A stretch of DNA of 64,000 bases, from NCBI GenBank assembly GCA_025642075.2, contig JAODUO010000860.1, positions 101,001 to 165,000 of the forward strand. The letters run 5' to 3'. Made by a program: the position numbers and the translations under genes. The notes under the pieces were generated by a model, which saw nothing but the letters and a program-made list of their open reading frames with translations, was not told the DNA's origin and made no database searches. Below, piece after piece: positions 26,228-37,398 of this stretch. The number at the start of each line of letters is the position of its first letter. Position 1 is the stretch's first letter. Source of the stretch: Ridgeia piscesae (Eukaryota > Annelida > Polychaeta > Sabellida > Siboglinidae).

Positions 26228-27762
26228 CACGGGCGTCGATCGGTGGGGGACGGGGGGACGCGTCCCCCCACTTTTCAGCGTGGGGGGACAGCATAGGAAT
26301 TGCCTCCCCCCACTTTTAAGCTCAGAAAAATTGCGAGGCATATAGCCTGACTCACCACTCCTCTCTCTTAAAAGCCGCTACACAGGACTAGCTAGACTAT
26401 AAACTCGCGATATGAAGTTCCGACCATGCACCCATTAGAAAATCGACTAGAAAAATTGCTTCGCTGGCCACACCGCGCAATTTGATCTTACTTAATAAAT
26501 AACCATCATGCCGGACTGCGCCGTTGCCGGGCTCTATCAGTTTGCAACCTTGTGTTGATATTATTTATAGGCTCTAGCACGGGCGTTGATCGGTGGGGGA
26601 CGGGGGGGGGGACGCGTCCCCCACTTTCCAGCGTGGGGGACAGCATAGGAATTGTCACAAAGCCGCTACATAGGACTAGTAGCTAGACAATAAACTCGCG
26701 ATATGAAGTTCCGACCACCCATTAGAAAATCGACTGGCCACAGCGCGCAACTTGATCTTACTTCAGTAAATAATCGTCATGCCGGTGTAGCACTTACATT
26801 TTTTCCGGCGTTATAAATGTTCCAATTGACGTTTCTGCGCATGCGCGATAAAAAAATCATTAATGAGCAGCGAAAGGACAATGCATTTATGGTATAAATA
26901 TTACGGGTTGTTCGTTAGGATATATATATATATATATATAAAGTTATTTGTAGCAAATTAACACGAGGCAAACAAGTTTTGAAGCAAACGTCCCACATGA
27001 CCATAGTGCGCCATAATCCGTGACGGTGATTTAAACAAACGTAAGATATTATTGTATTGAAGACATTTTAAGCAACACTTCACAGTAATCATCACAGGAG
27101 AGTTGACGAACAGCCCTGGCATTCATACCAAAAATGTTTTATCGTTTCGCTGCACATTGGTGATTTTATATTTATCGCGCATGCACAGAAACGTCAATCG
27201 GAAAGTTTATAACGACCGGAAAAATGTCAGCGCGACACCGGGCTGAGCCGCTGCCGTGCTCTATCAGTTTGCATCCTTGTGTTGATATTATTAGTAGGTT
27301 CTAGCCATCAAGCACATTATAGATTATTAATTGTTTTTTGACCTGTCACCTTGGATTGCAGCCTTGTCCCTGGTGGATACTTTTATCAGGATTCCTGCAT
27401 TTTGTGTAATATTAGGCCCATCAAGCACTTATAGAAAAAGTTTTTTTGTCAATCCTGGATTAAGCCACACTGGTCGCCCGGGGGACTTTGTAGCGGTAAC
27501 CAGGACCATGATATAAATTTTTAACCCTATTTAGGGAAAAAATGTCATGGATTGTGCCGGGATTATATGCACACAAGGGACGTTGTTGTCCCCCCCTTTA
27601 AAAAGAATCAGGCTAAGGCCCCGTTAAAAGGGTCCAACAAGTCTAGCCTCCACATTTTCAGGGATTGGGGTGAGCCATGTCCCCTCTTCAAATATATGTA
27701 GCCAACATAACTACTTTAAATAGCATAAAATAGAGGCCTTTGTTTATTTTAGAATTAGCACC

Positions 27763-27830
<68 letters not shown>

Positions 27831-27857
27831 GTGCTAATTTATATAATATAATATATA

Positions 27858-27897
<40 letters not shown>

Positions 27898-27963
27898 TAC
27901 ATATATGTATATATAAATTGGTCCCCCGTCCCCCCCACTTTTAAAACCGGATCGACGCCCCTG
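26228..27963. mobile_element. non-autonomous hAT-like DNA transposon with a duplicated left end
   Basis: The left end starts CACGGGCGTCGATCGG and the right end, read in reverse, starts CAGGGGCGTCGATCCGG; both continue into G-rich, (A/T)GTGGGGG-bearing subterminal DNA. A perfect 8-bp duplication flanks it. The CAGGG-type end and 8-bp duplication are the hAT signature. The left end is present twice: 26228-26577 and a second copy starting at 26578 share the G-rich terminus, GACAGCATAGGAATTG, CTCGCGATATGAAGTTCCGACCA and TCTATCAGTTTGCA. No transposase frame is visible, so it is a deletion derivative. TA tracts lie near 27766-27900. Confidence 0.85.
26786..27237. mobile_element. 452-base foldback element nested in the hAT-like element
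   Basis: Inverted ends of about 65 bases: TGTAGCACTTACATTTTTTCC at the left, and its diverged partner TGTCGCGCTGACATTTTTCC read in reverse from 27237. Both run on to TTGACGTTTCTG(C/T)GCATGCGCGATAAA. CCGG flanks it on both sides (26782-26785 and 27238-27241). The duplicated hAT end at 26228-26577 still has the empty site (ATGCCGGACTGCGCC), which proves an insertion into the second copy. Non-coding; superfamily not assigned. Confidence 0.85.
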
Positions 27964-27971
27964 GCAGCTTA
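27964..27971. repeat. right target-site duplication of the hAT-like element
   Basis: GCAGCTTA, matching 26220-26227. Confidence 0.85.
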
Positions 27972-28420
27972 GCAAGTAAATGAAACAAATGCATTAGGCC
28001 CCAATGAGTTGCGCTGAAAAAAAAAAATTCTGACACACAATGTGTCATAATGGACAAGTTGGTGTGTGACCGAGTTGTCCGTCCTGTTTGTCTTGCCCCT
28101 CCCTAGTGTACTTCTTGCTCCACCCCTTCCCTTCTTAATATGTTCTCTCTATTTCTCGCGCGAACGCGAGCGACGCCAACAGAGATATGAACTAATAGCG
28201 ATGACGTCATTGAAAACGGTTGTTATTGTTCTTTCAACATATTCCGCATAACACAACGTCCCCCCTCATGAAAATAAACATGTCGTATTTAACAGTCAAT
28301 ATATGATATATACTTAATGGTATATCGTCTTGGTTGTTATGATATAAATTTAAATTTAATCATTCAAACTGTGCGGGACTCTAGTCACGTGACGTGCATT
28401 GTGTCTGCCTAACAACGTAG

Positions 28421-28735
28421 ACGTCGGTGTATAATACGGACGTGTTTTATCGCGCCCTTGTCGACTACATTTCCATCCGGAATGTCGAGCACCATTGCAT
28501 AAAGTCGGAAAAAGAAGAATCCGGCCGATTGGAACAGATCATTGACGACGTCACCGAAGACGACCGACGATCATTACTTGTGAAGCGATGTGCAGGAAAG
28601 ATTGTTCATGATCTTCGTCGACTTGGACGGGAAGAGACGACAGGGAGGAGACGTCGGATGCGTTCAAGTTTCAATTGCGGCGTTTTGTGTATTGTGACAT
28701 TATTAATAATTATTGGACTTTCATTAGCAATTTAG
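28421..28735 (+). CDS. unrecognised small protein or terminal exon with C-terminal membrane anchor
   Basis: Open frame of 104 codons ending at the TAG before 28736. No ATG lies near its start. The in-frame stop just upstream is the TAG at 28418-28420, itself preceded by TGTCTGCCTAACAACG, so an acceptor with the exon starting at 28421 is a good reading. The product has a charged, probably helical middle (EQIIDDVTEDDRRSLL and KIVHDLRRLGREE), a basic RRRRMR cluster and a final hydrophobic helix (CGVLCIVTLLIIIGLSLAI), which is the layout of a tail-anchored or type I protein end. Two AATAAA motifs follow at 28769 and 28784. I do not recognise a family, and no partner exon upstream was found. Confidence 0.45.
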   Translation, partial: TSVYNTDVFYRALVDYISIRNVEHHCIKSEKEESGRLEQIIDDVTEDDRRSLLVKRCAGKIVHDLRRLGREETTGRRRRMRSSFNCGVLCIVTLLIIIGLSLAI

Positions 28736-28768
28736 GTGTAGTTAAATTAATGTAAACATTACTGGAAA

Positions 28769-28789
28769 AATAAAACTTAAAAAAATAAA
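28769..28789 (+). terminator. two AATAAA poly(A) signals after the 28421-28735 frame
   Basis: AATAAA at 28769-28774 and 28784-28789, 34-54 bases past the stop codon. AT-richness makes a chance match possible. Confidence 0.4.
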
Positions 28790-28799
28790 ACATGTTGTT

Positions 28800-30429
28800 G
28801 ATGTTTTGTTTCGCACGCTTTAGTTTTAGAGATCCAAAATGCTCAGCGCCGACCTAGCGGAAGGCCGCGACAGCGCACGCAACGAAAGGACTTAGAAACA
28901 AAGCTATTACACTATCTCTTCGACTAACGGATCACACCACTCTCAACGTCGGAACCTTCATCTCATCAAGCCATATGTCGGTAGGAGGGTCATAGTCATG
29001 GTAATTCTACGACATGACATTTTAAAATGGTTTAACATTTTGGTGTGTAAATAGGGCATTTAAAATCCTAACGAAAAACACTTTTTGGGTGGCTGTTTTG
29101 TTTGTGTCATCTGTGCGAAAAGCACTGCGAGTGGGTGTGTACATGTGTACATGTTTGTATGTTAACAATAACTGTTAAATCAGATCACGTTTTAACATAT
29201 GCGAATGTTTGCCTGAGCAGTTACAAGTTATATATTCTACAGGTCATTATCATTGAGATCGTTAATTATGTTATTACGTGTTTTGGTAATTAAAACGGTT
29301 TTGTTAAACGCAGTATTTAAAAACTGAATTTCTTAAAAAAATTACTAAATGATGTATGTTATGGTTGATATCGTTATTGTCAAATAACAATCTACTTTAT
29401 ACATAGAGGAGCCATATTCGCAATATGTCAACACATGTCAAGTGACAACAACATTTTGGCGAAGATGTGTTCTGGCAGGGGCGATGTTGGTCATATTACA
29501 TGCTTAGCGGTGTCGTCAACTACCATGCTGGTCTTTAAAACGGCGTGCACACTTTTCTGTTGTCTTCCAATCAGTGCGTCTGCATATAACACAAAACGAA
29601 CCGAGGCATTTAATGCTCACTCTGATACAAGCAGCCGTTGTCGTTGTTAATTCTTTTACACTAACCTTTTATTTTTTACAATCATTACACAAAGCATATT
29701 CGTCCAAATAACATTTCTCACACTTTTGTAATGAGATGAAAGTATGGAATAATACTTCGACTGATACTAAACAAATCCTTATATCACCAGTTTCGTATCT
29801 TTCTAATATATTTTGTCTTAAAGACCCGTGCAAAATTCCTGGCTACGCCACTGCTAAGGGACTTATTAACCCAAATGTTTTGAACATTGAAAACTTTTAA
29901 CTAAGTAGGATTAAACAATGGCATGCAAAGTTTGTAAAATGTGTGAATATTTAAAAACATGGAGCCGCCTTGCGGATAATTAGGGCACTGTTATACGATG
30001 GCTCCATCTAACGGACAAACCCAAATTATCCACAAAGTGGCGCCACGTTTTTAAATCTTCATACAATTTACACAAACTTTGCTTCAGTTATTTACTAGAG
30101 GACACTACAAAGTACATTTGTACCAGGATTCAAAGATTTGGAAATAATAAAGTATGCGATATATTTCTCTGGAAATATAGAACCAGTATGATCTTGTCAT
30201 TTATCCATGTACAGTACAAGCTTGGGAATCATAGGCGTGGCAAGTCATATCATGTAGAGTACATAGGACATTACTACAGAAAAGCATTTAGGAGAGCAAT
30301 TAAACTGTTTCCAAAACTGAAATTACTTTTCATGCACAGCACTTAGAAATAAGATTTCACAACCATACTTTACATGTTAGCTTTCAAACAAACAAACACG
30401 AAACACACCTGTTGTTAAAATGCAAACAC
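28800..30429. other. no supported gene
   Basis: AT-rich intergenic sequence between the plus-strand open frame and the convergent minus-strand gene. The only structure noted is the foldback at 29925-30082. Confidence 0.5.
29925..30082. mobile_element. 158-base foldback (MITE-like) element
   Basis: GCAAAGTTTGTAAAATGTG at the left pairs with GCAAAGTTTGTGTAAATTG read in reverse from 30082. The arms stay similar for about 60 bases (TTTAAAAAC(A/G)TGG(A/C)GCC...GATAATT), leaving a loop of about 30 bases. No clear target duplication was found. Confidence 0.7.
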
Positions 30430-30435
30430 TTTATT
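30430..30435 (-). terminator. poly(A) signal of the FN3-like gene
   Basis: AATAAA on the minus strand (TTTATT on plus), followed on the minus strand by GT-rich sequence (GGTGTGTTTCGTGTTTGTTTG). It lies 2.2 kb past the stop codon at 32690, after the 65-base array. Confidence 0.5.
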
Positions 30436-30933
30436 CACACCTAAAATTAACTGTAGTCCGTGTAAGCAAGGCACTAGTGTTCTCCGTGATGTGGTCACAG
30501 CAGTTAGCATTTCTATCACATTCAGATTTCAATTATTGTAGCAATCTGTTCTTAAGCTTTTGCTGATGTAAAGTTGGATTAGAAGAACACAAAACAAATT
30601 TAAATCATTGTTATCAAGAACTACATAACGCACAAATAATGGACATAAATTTTTATTAGTATATTATAATCAATTATTCACTGACAAAAAACATTACTGG
30701 CAATTATGTTAGCAAGAGTTTAAGAAATGGTGATATATCTTTGTCCGAGGCTCAATACACATACCATGGTGCAGCGATTACATAATACAGGAATAATACC
30801 ATTGAAGACTACTTGAGTTGAGTATCGGGTATAATACACATCAGTCCATAATCCATTTAGTAATCCAAAATCCAGAACATTTGTGACATATGACACGTTT
30901 CAGTCACTTTGTAGAAGCAGTCACATCCACGGC

Positions 30934-32727
30934 TGGACGTCACATAGAGGAAGAGAGTGGAGAATAGGTGACATCAGAGTGTCAGAGGGGGAGGACAGGT
31001 GACATCACACAGAGCCAGACGGTGGAGAATAGGTGACATCAGAGTGTCAGAGGAGGACAGGTGACGTCACATAGAGGAAGAGAGTGGAGAATAGGTGACA
31101 TCAGAGTGTCAGAGGGGGAGGACAGGTGACGTCACATAGAGGAAGAGAGTAGAGAATAGGTGACATCAGAGTGTCAGAGGGGGAGGACAGGTGACGTCAC
31201 ATAGAGGAAGAGAGTGGAGAATAGGTGACATCAGAGTGTCAGAGGGGGAGGACAGGTGACGTCACATAGAGGAAGAGAGTGGAGAATAGGTGACATCAGA
31301 GTGTCAGAGGGGGAGGACAGGTGACATCACACAGAGCCTGAGGGTGGAGAATAGGTGACATCAGACAGTCAGAGGGGGAGGACAGGTGACATCACACAGA
31401 GCCTGAGGGTGGAGAATAGGTGACATCAGACAGTCAGAGGGGGAGGACAGGTGACATCACACAGAGCCTGAGGGTGGAGAATAGGTGACATCAGACAGTC
31501 AGAGGGGGAGGACAGGTGACGTCACACAGAGCCTGAGGGTGGAGAATAGGTGACATCAGACAGTCAGAGGGGGAGGACAGGTGACGTCACACAGAGCCTG
31601 AGGGTGGAGAATAGGTGACATCAGACAGTCAGAGGGGGAGGACAGGTGACGTCACACAGAGCCTGAGGGTGGAGAATAGGTGACATCAGACAGTCAGAGG
31701 GGGAGGACAGGTTACGTCACACAGAGCCTGAGGGTGGAGAATAGGTGACATCAGACAGTCAGAGGGGGAGGACAGGTGACGTCACACAGAGCCTGAGGGT
31801 GGAGAATAGGTGACATCAGACAGTCAGAGGGGGAGGACAGGTGACGTCACACAGAGCCTGAGGGTGGAGAATAGGTGACATCAGACAGTCAGAGGGGGAG
31901 GACAGGTGACATCACACAGAGCCTGAGGGTGGAGAATAGGTGACATCAGACAGTCAGAGGGGGAGGACAGGTGACATCACACAGAGCCTGAGGGTGGAGA
32001 ATAGGTGACATCAGACAGTCAGAGGGGGAGGACAGGTGACGTCACACAGAGCCTGAGGGTGGAGAATAGGTGACATCAGACAGTCAGAGGGGGAGGACAG
32101 GTGACGTCACACAGAGCCTGAGGGTGGAGAATAGGTGACATCAGACAGTCAGAGGGGGAGGACAGGTTACGTCACACAGAGCCTGAGGGTGGAGAATAGG
32201 TGACATCAGACAGTCAGAGGGGGAGGACAGGTGACGTCACACAGAGCCTGAGGGTGGAGAATAGGTGACATCAGACAGTCAGAGGGGGAGGACAGGTGAC
32301 GTCACACAGAGCCTGAGGGTGGAGAATAGGTGACATCAGATGTCAGAGGGGGAGGACAGGTGACGTCACACAGAGCCTGAGGGTGGAGAATAGGTGACAT
32401 CAGAGTGTCAGAGGGGGAGGACAGGTGACGTCACACAGAGCCTGAGGTGGAGAATAGGTGACATCAGAGTGTCAGAGGGGGAGGACAGGTGACGTCACAC
32501 AGAGCCTGAGGGTGGAGAATAGGTGACATCAGAGTGTCAGAGGGGGAGGACAGGTGACGTCACACAGAGCCTGAGGGTGGAGAATAGGTGACATCAGACA
32601 GTCAGAGGGGGAGGACAGGTGACATCACACAGAGCCTGAGGGTGGAGAATAGGTGACATCAGACAGTCAGAGAGGGAGGACAGGTGACGTCACACAGAGC
32701 CTGAGGGTGGAGAATAGGTGACTGGAT
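30934..32727. repeat. 65-base minisatellite, about 27 copies, grown from the stop-codon end of exon 26
   Basis: On the minus strand each unit contains TCACCTATTCTCCACCC followed by TCAGGCTCTGTGTGA, the last codons (VTYSPPSGSV) and stop of exon 26, plus about 35 bases of downstream sequence. The array runs directly on from the exon. Units at the far end (30934-31330) carry CTCTTCCTCTATGTGACG instead of CTCAGGCTCTGTGTGACG, so the array has at least two subfamilies. It probably lies in the 3' UTR. Confidence 0.95.
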
Positions 32728-32871
32728 AAGTGTGAGTCGTGTAGAGTCCAGCCTTGTTGACAGCGGTCAGTGTCACGTGATGCTCCTTGGTGTAGTCAAC
32801 TCCAGTGATGCGGAGTGTTGTTAGTTCTGTCTCTGTCCAAGCCAACACGTCAATGCCGCCTGGCGTCATGC
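32690..32871 (-). CDS. FN3-like gene exon 26 (terminal in this reading)
   Basis: The acceptor TGTGTTCCAG precedes 32871. Phase 1 follows on from exon 25. Encodes GMTPGGIDVLAWTETELTTL, then VTLTAVNKAGLYTTHTYPV and SPPSGSV-stop. The NKAGL and SPPSGSV stretches match the module end (NxAGL...xxPPxxGxV), so the protein stops, or an exon is cut, just at the start of the next module. TGA at 32690-32692. No good donor precedes the stop. Alternatively the real exon was longer and was truncated by array growth. Confidence 0.75.
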
Positions 32872-33356
32872 CTGGAACACACAGCGCCATCTATATGTCA
32901 CTACAGTCATATCCGGCAGTGTCAAACTCAGTATTTAATTCTATCAACATTACGTTGTCTCTTTACGCTACTAGACTAGTATATCTGTACTGATTTCAAC
33001 ATGAACTATTCTCATACAGATCGTTGATTTCTCAAGTATTCCTCATAACCTTCCCAGTACAACTTTGATTTATATATGCCTGTATATACATTTAGGTACC
33101 GGGTAGTTTAAAACACCGTAACTTCACCATGGTCATGTCGGCTGTTGTACTAACTCAATGAAATGTTATTGTAGATAAACACATCTTACTTGGTTTTTAT
33201 TATAATAGAAAACCCACGTTCAGTTACACCATTGCTGCATGTGGTATTTATTGTCCTGCTATATGTTTACGTGAATTCTTGAAACAAGACAAATCAGTGT
33301 TATAATAATGGTAAATTATTTTTTACACTAGGATGTGCAGTGCACAAGTTTCTTAC

Positions 33357-33458
33357 CTATGTTGACCTCGTACAGCAGTGATGAGTTGCTGGTGAAGACG
33401 CCCGTCCAGTCGAGAGTCAGAATCCAGCGACGAGGCCAGGTACTCCGTAGTAATGCAC
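33357..33458 (-). CDS. FN3-like gene exon 25
   Basis: Acceptor TTCGTTTGCCAG before 33458 and donor ATAG|GTAAGA at 33357. Phase 1 in, phase 1 out. Encodes ALLRSTWPRRWILTLDWTG then SNSSLLYEVNIG, the W...Y.V.IG core of a module. Continuous with exons 24 and 26. Confidence 0.85.
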
Positions 33459-33616
33459 CTGGCAAACGAAGACAAATAAGAACCTGAAGTAGGATGGAAA
33501 TGGCATGGAAATATAAGTACATTTTCTGTTACTATTGGTATGTCTTTAGGGTTAATAATTTGACTGTCATTCACACTCCTTCTAGAGCTTACTGTACAGA
33601 CTGGCAGGTAACTCAC

Positions 33617-33824
33617 CAGTGACACGTGGAGCCTCGGTTTCAATGGTGAAGTTGCTGGCGATGATGTCACTGGTCAAGTGAGCATAGTTGGTCGCCCGTA
33701 GCATCAGTGTGTACGTCGTGTAGGACTTGAGACTGAGGTCTGTGAGCTCAGCAAACAGTTGGTTGGCAGAGGCCAGAGACTTCCACGGCAGAATGATGGT
33801 TGTCTTTGACTGCTGCAGACTCAC
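33617..33824 (-). CDS. FN3-like gene exon 24
   Basis: Acceptor TGTGTCTTATAG before 33824 and donor ACTG|GTGAGT at 33617. Phase 0 in, 1 out. Encodes VSLQQSKTTIILPWKSLA, then LTDLSLKSYTTYTLMLRATN and FTIETEAPRVTG, that is the L..L...YT.....A.N end of one module and the next xEAPRVTG linker. Confidence 0.87.
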
Positions 33825-34489
33825 CTATAAGACACAAAAGATAAGAACCAGTAGAACAAATCGTTATCTACGGTTGTACTGGTGTTACTGAACAAAATAC
33901 TTAATTTTGATCTCCACTTGACACCAGTAGTATCTGCTTTTAGCGAATTATGATAACATTAATCACCATGTGGTTATCTTACCCCTGTTCTCATGATGAC
34001 GTCATACACTCATGCATGGATTTTTACAATTTAATTACTCTTATTTGCCACTTTTAATATGTGCATCTAAAGGTTTATTAATAGAGAATATTTGGATCAA
34101 TTAAATACAATGTGTTTGAAAATAATATAATAATAAAAACAATAAGATCAATAAATACATAAAGCCCACACAATTTCACCAAGTTTACCAGGACACATCC
34201 ATTATACACATCCTAGCAAGCAAGGAGTCGTTGCACTGCGCTATTGTACTGATCATGTCTAAAAACCCAGGGAGTGAATTTTTGACCTAAATGTTTTGGT
34301 TCTAAAAATATATCACAACTTGGATCACTTCAATAGAATGTGTTGAAAGCAGTCATACATCGATCTATTCAAAACAGTGTTTTCTAATGTTGATTCTACT
34401 ACTACACATTCAAGTTGCCAAGGATACCAGATAACAGTGCAATATTCGAACTGACACAGATAAATATCTGTACATGAACTCAGACTTAC

Positions 34490-34818
34490 CTCATAACCTT
34501 CTACCCCCGACCTGTCATGGATTCCATGCCAACCAAAGAACACGTGTGCTGTGTCCACCTGGTGGCTGCTTCTGGAAGCATAATGAGATACCGAACTTGT
34601 GATGATCTTCACTGTTGCCATGGAAACATCAGGTGACGTAGTCACCATGACAACGCCACTGGAGATGAGTGTAGACTGGAGGCCGGCGTAGTTGAAGCAG
34701 CGGACGACACTGAAGACAGTCTCGCCGTGAGTGACGGACGCGTCCAGTGTCACTGATGCTGCTGACAGGGAGTTTGTCCTCGTGAAAGGCTGAACCTCCT
34801 GTGAGCCCGGACTCTTGC
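34490..34818 (-). CDS. FN3-like gene exon 23
   Basis: Acceptor CTTGGTGCTACAG before 34818 and donor TATGAG|GTAAGTC at 34490. Phase 1 in, 0 out. Encodes KSPGSQEVQPFTRTNSLS, VVRCFNYAGLQSTLISSGVV, and HVFFGWHGIHDRSGVEGYE, so it covers a module boundary with NYAGL, SSGVV and a GWHGI..RSGVEGYE strand region. Part of this exon has an inverted copy at 35573-35667. Confidence 0.9.
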
Positions 34819-35266
34819 CTGTAGCACCAAGTGACACTTACTGCATCTGACAGTCACTTGTTTCAGACACACACTGAGCTATTCAGTTTGAATTTGGCTG
34901 TTAAATAAATAGCAATAAATATTTTGTTCGAGTTGTGATTTAACCAGAAAAGTGCAACAAGATTGATTTCCTGACATCAGGAATCAACAGTGAATGTTGT
35001 ATTCAGACTATATAATTGCATAGCCAGTTTGCTGAAAGTTTGACATACCAGGGGGTAATAGTTATATTTTTATTATATTTAGTACCTGGATTTTTTATTG
35101 TAAAATTACAAATAAACTTCTGAATTGCTTTACCTATAGTCCTTGGTATATATGACACATTCTTATTATATGTACCTAGGTATGTTGTTCTTTGGTATTG
35201 CATTGTTGTATAAAAAAATTTAGCACACTCAAAATCAGCACACTCGCACTAACACTTGGAACTTAC

Positions 35267-35375
35267 CTAAAGCCAATTCACAGTGGCTGACTCCACTTTC
35301 TGCGTCTGTCACGGACCAGGTCATGGAGACATGTCGGGTCGTCAGGTAGGACACAGCTGACCCACTTCCTCCATC
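35267..35375 (-). CDS. FN3-like gene exon 22
   Basis: Acceptor TGATGTTGTCAG before 35375 and donor TTTAG|GTAAGTTC at 35267. Phase 0 in, 1 out. Encodes DGGSGSAVSYLTTRHVSMTW and SVTDAESGVSHCELALG, the DG...VSMTWxVTDxESGVxxxExALG part of a module. Confidence 0.88.
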
Positions 35376-35572
35376 CTGACAACATCATGAGTCACAACAA
35401 TATAAGTCACAACAATACGAGTCATAACAGTTCAAAATATGACTCACCACAATGACTTACAACAATACAACTATAGGACTCACATTACAACTCATAACAT
35501 ATCAACAATCGAACTCACAACTTTACAACAATAAAACTCACAATACTCTACAGAACAATAATAATAAATCTC

Positions 35573-35667
35573 CATTACATCGTCTGCTACTTCAAGTACG
35601 TTGGCCTCCAGTCTACACTCACCTCCATTGGCGTTGTCATGGTAACCAAGTCATCTGATATTTAGAA
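35573..35667 (+). pseudogene. inverted partial copy of exon 23 in an intron
   Basis: On the plus strand, CTTCAAGTACGTTGGCCTCC and TCTACACTCACCTCCATTGG match exon 23 minus-strand sequence (CTTCAACTACGCCGGCCTCC, TCTACACTCATCTCCAGTGG) collinearly for about 90 bases at roughly 80 percent identity by eye. In this orientation it would read KYVGLQSTLTSIGVVMV. It lies in the intron between exons 21 and 22, opposite to the gene. Confidence 0.8.
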
Positions 35668-35878
35668 ACCTCAATATTAACTCACAGGCTCAACAAATAA
35701 AAATCAATAGACAAAATTATGCACAGAGAAATATAAGAATTATCAATACAACAATGGAAGAATGAGCAGTTACACTAGGAAGGCATTTGCACACAAATCA
35801 GTTTTTGTTTACAGAAGTTTGTTATACAGAGAAAGTCAGGTTGTCATTGATAAAGTTAGCAATAGTAATATAACTTAC

Positions 35879-36070
35879 AATGAGACAACAGAGCACAGGT
35901 GGTGTCAGATCTATGGTCAGTGGGTCCGAGTAGATGACTCGTGGTCATTTTGGCCGCATTCTCGGCCACCACGGTCACGTGCACCTCTGTGCCGTGCTGC
36001 AGCCGGAGGTCAGCTGTGTGTGCGAGGGACTGACCACCGACTGACCGGAAGTTCTGTAGCTGGACACCTC
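35879..36070 (-). CDS. FN3-like gene exon 21 (one-base frame break)
   Basis: Acceptor GTTGACTGCAG before 36070 and donor CATT|GTAAGTTA at 35879. Phase 1 in. The first part encodes GGVQLQNFRSVGGQSLAH and VHVTVVAENAAKMT. The module ending YSDPLTIDLTPPVL then appears in the +1 frame near 35935-35945, so one base is extra here. Removing one base gives phase 0 out, as exon 22 needs. A sequencing indel is the simplest cause. Confidence 0.75.
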
Positions 36071-37398
36071 CTGCAGTCAACATTGACATTATCATTAGCA
36101 TACAAGTCTGTACATGGGAAATACGTCTTTTTTCACGGAAAGCTTATTTTTAACCAAACATTAATTTTGCTAACTATTTAGCTGTGGCCCTGAATCCAAA
36201 TTTTTTTGAAGTTACATAATGTTTCATGCAAGTCAAACACCAGGAGGTGCACAGAGCTAAACACTGTGAAAACAACATTAACAAGTTCGTGCTCTACATT
36301 TCAACTTCATCCTATCAGTGTGAGGTGGTTCAAACTGTGATAGGGGAGAGTGGGGCAATACCTGCTGGTAACATATAATACTGAGTCGCTGACAGGCTGC
36401 TCCCAGCACATACCACACCGCACCCCCTGAGATGCTTGCCCCTGACGCTCTCACCACGACCAATAATAACCACTAACAGATAAGTGTTACAGAAAATAAC
36501 CTCTGAAAAAACCTTAGCCATCTGGTTATGTCCCATATATGGGGAATAACCGGATTTGGTGTGGAGTATTAAATAACTCCACCCGAAATCATAGATTTAT
36601 AGAACTACCCCGGTAGTCAATAGCTAAGTATATATAGTACTCTCAGCTACTTACCAGGTAAGTCATTCATAAATAATCCAACAAACTAATCATTGGCTGG
36701 TGAACTAGTCTATTCTTCCTTTGTAGCCTACTGTCATAATCTAGTTTTGTCCATGAAGCTGCCCCTTACCTGCCCTTGCTTCCAGCCTCTAGGTATATTC
36801 TTGTCTTGTGCTAATCAGCCATAGAATGCAGAGATTTAATAGTCTGATATGACTGGGGGATAATCGGATAAGGGCATATTCAGACATCCAATTATGCCCT
36901 GAGGTCATTTGTGAGCCCAAACCCACATTATCATCCACATGACTGTCACATATCACATGACTGTCTAATACACTGCAGCCTATATTGCCCACTATGGCAA
37001 CCTACGTTCCTCGGAAATGGTCCAGACTCATGCTGAAAGTGTGTCAGCTGAGGCAATTCATGTAGCGTGTCAAAATAAGATTGCTAACACCAAATTGAAA
37101 CTTTCCATGACGGGTACATGTCATGAGTTGCCATGTTCTCACAAGAGGACGTGACGGTGTCTCATAAGACAGCCATGGCCTACGTAATAACTTTATTCAT
37201 GTCGTGAGTTGCCGTGTTCTCACAAGAGAACATGACGGTGTCTCATAAGACAGCCATGGCCTACGTAATAACTTTATTTGCCAGATGGCACTCGTTATGA
37301 GATTCCCTATGCCATCCAGTTATGTCTAACCTTCCAATTATGCCCCACACTCCCCTATCTGTGTTTTCCATAAGCACCCACCATACATGTCTACTCAC

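Noticed and set aside
35623..35654. A 32-base minus-strand mini-exon with AG and GTGAGT borders
   Set aside because: It breaks phase between exons 21 and 22, which join perfectly without it, and it is part of the inverted copy of exon 23.
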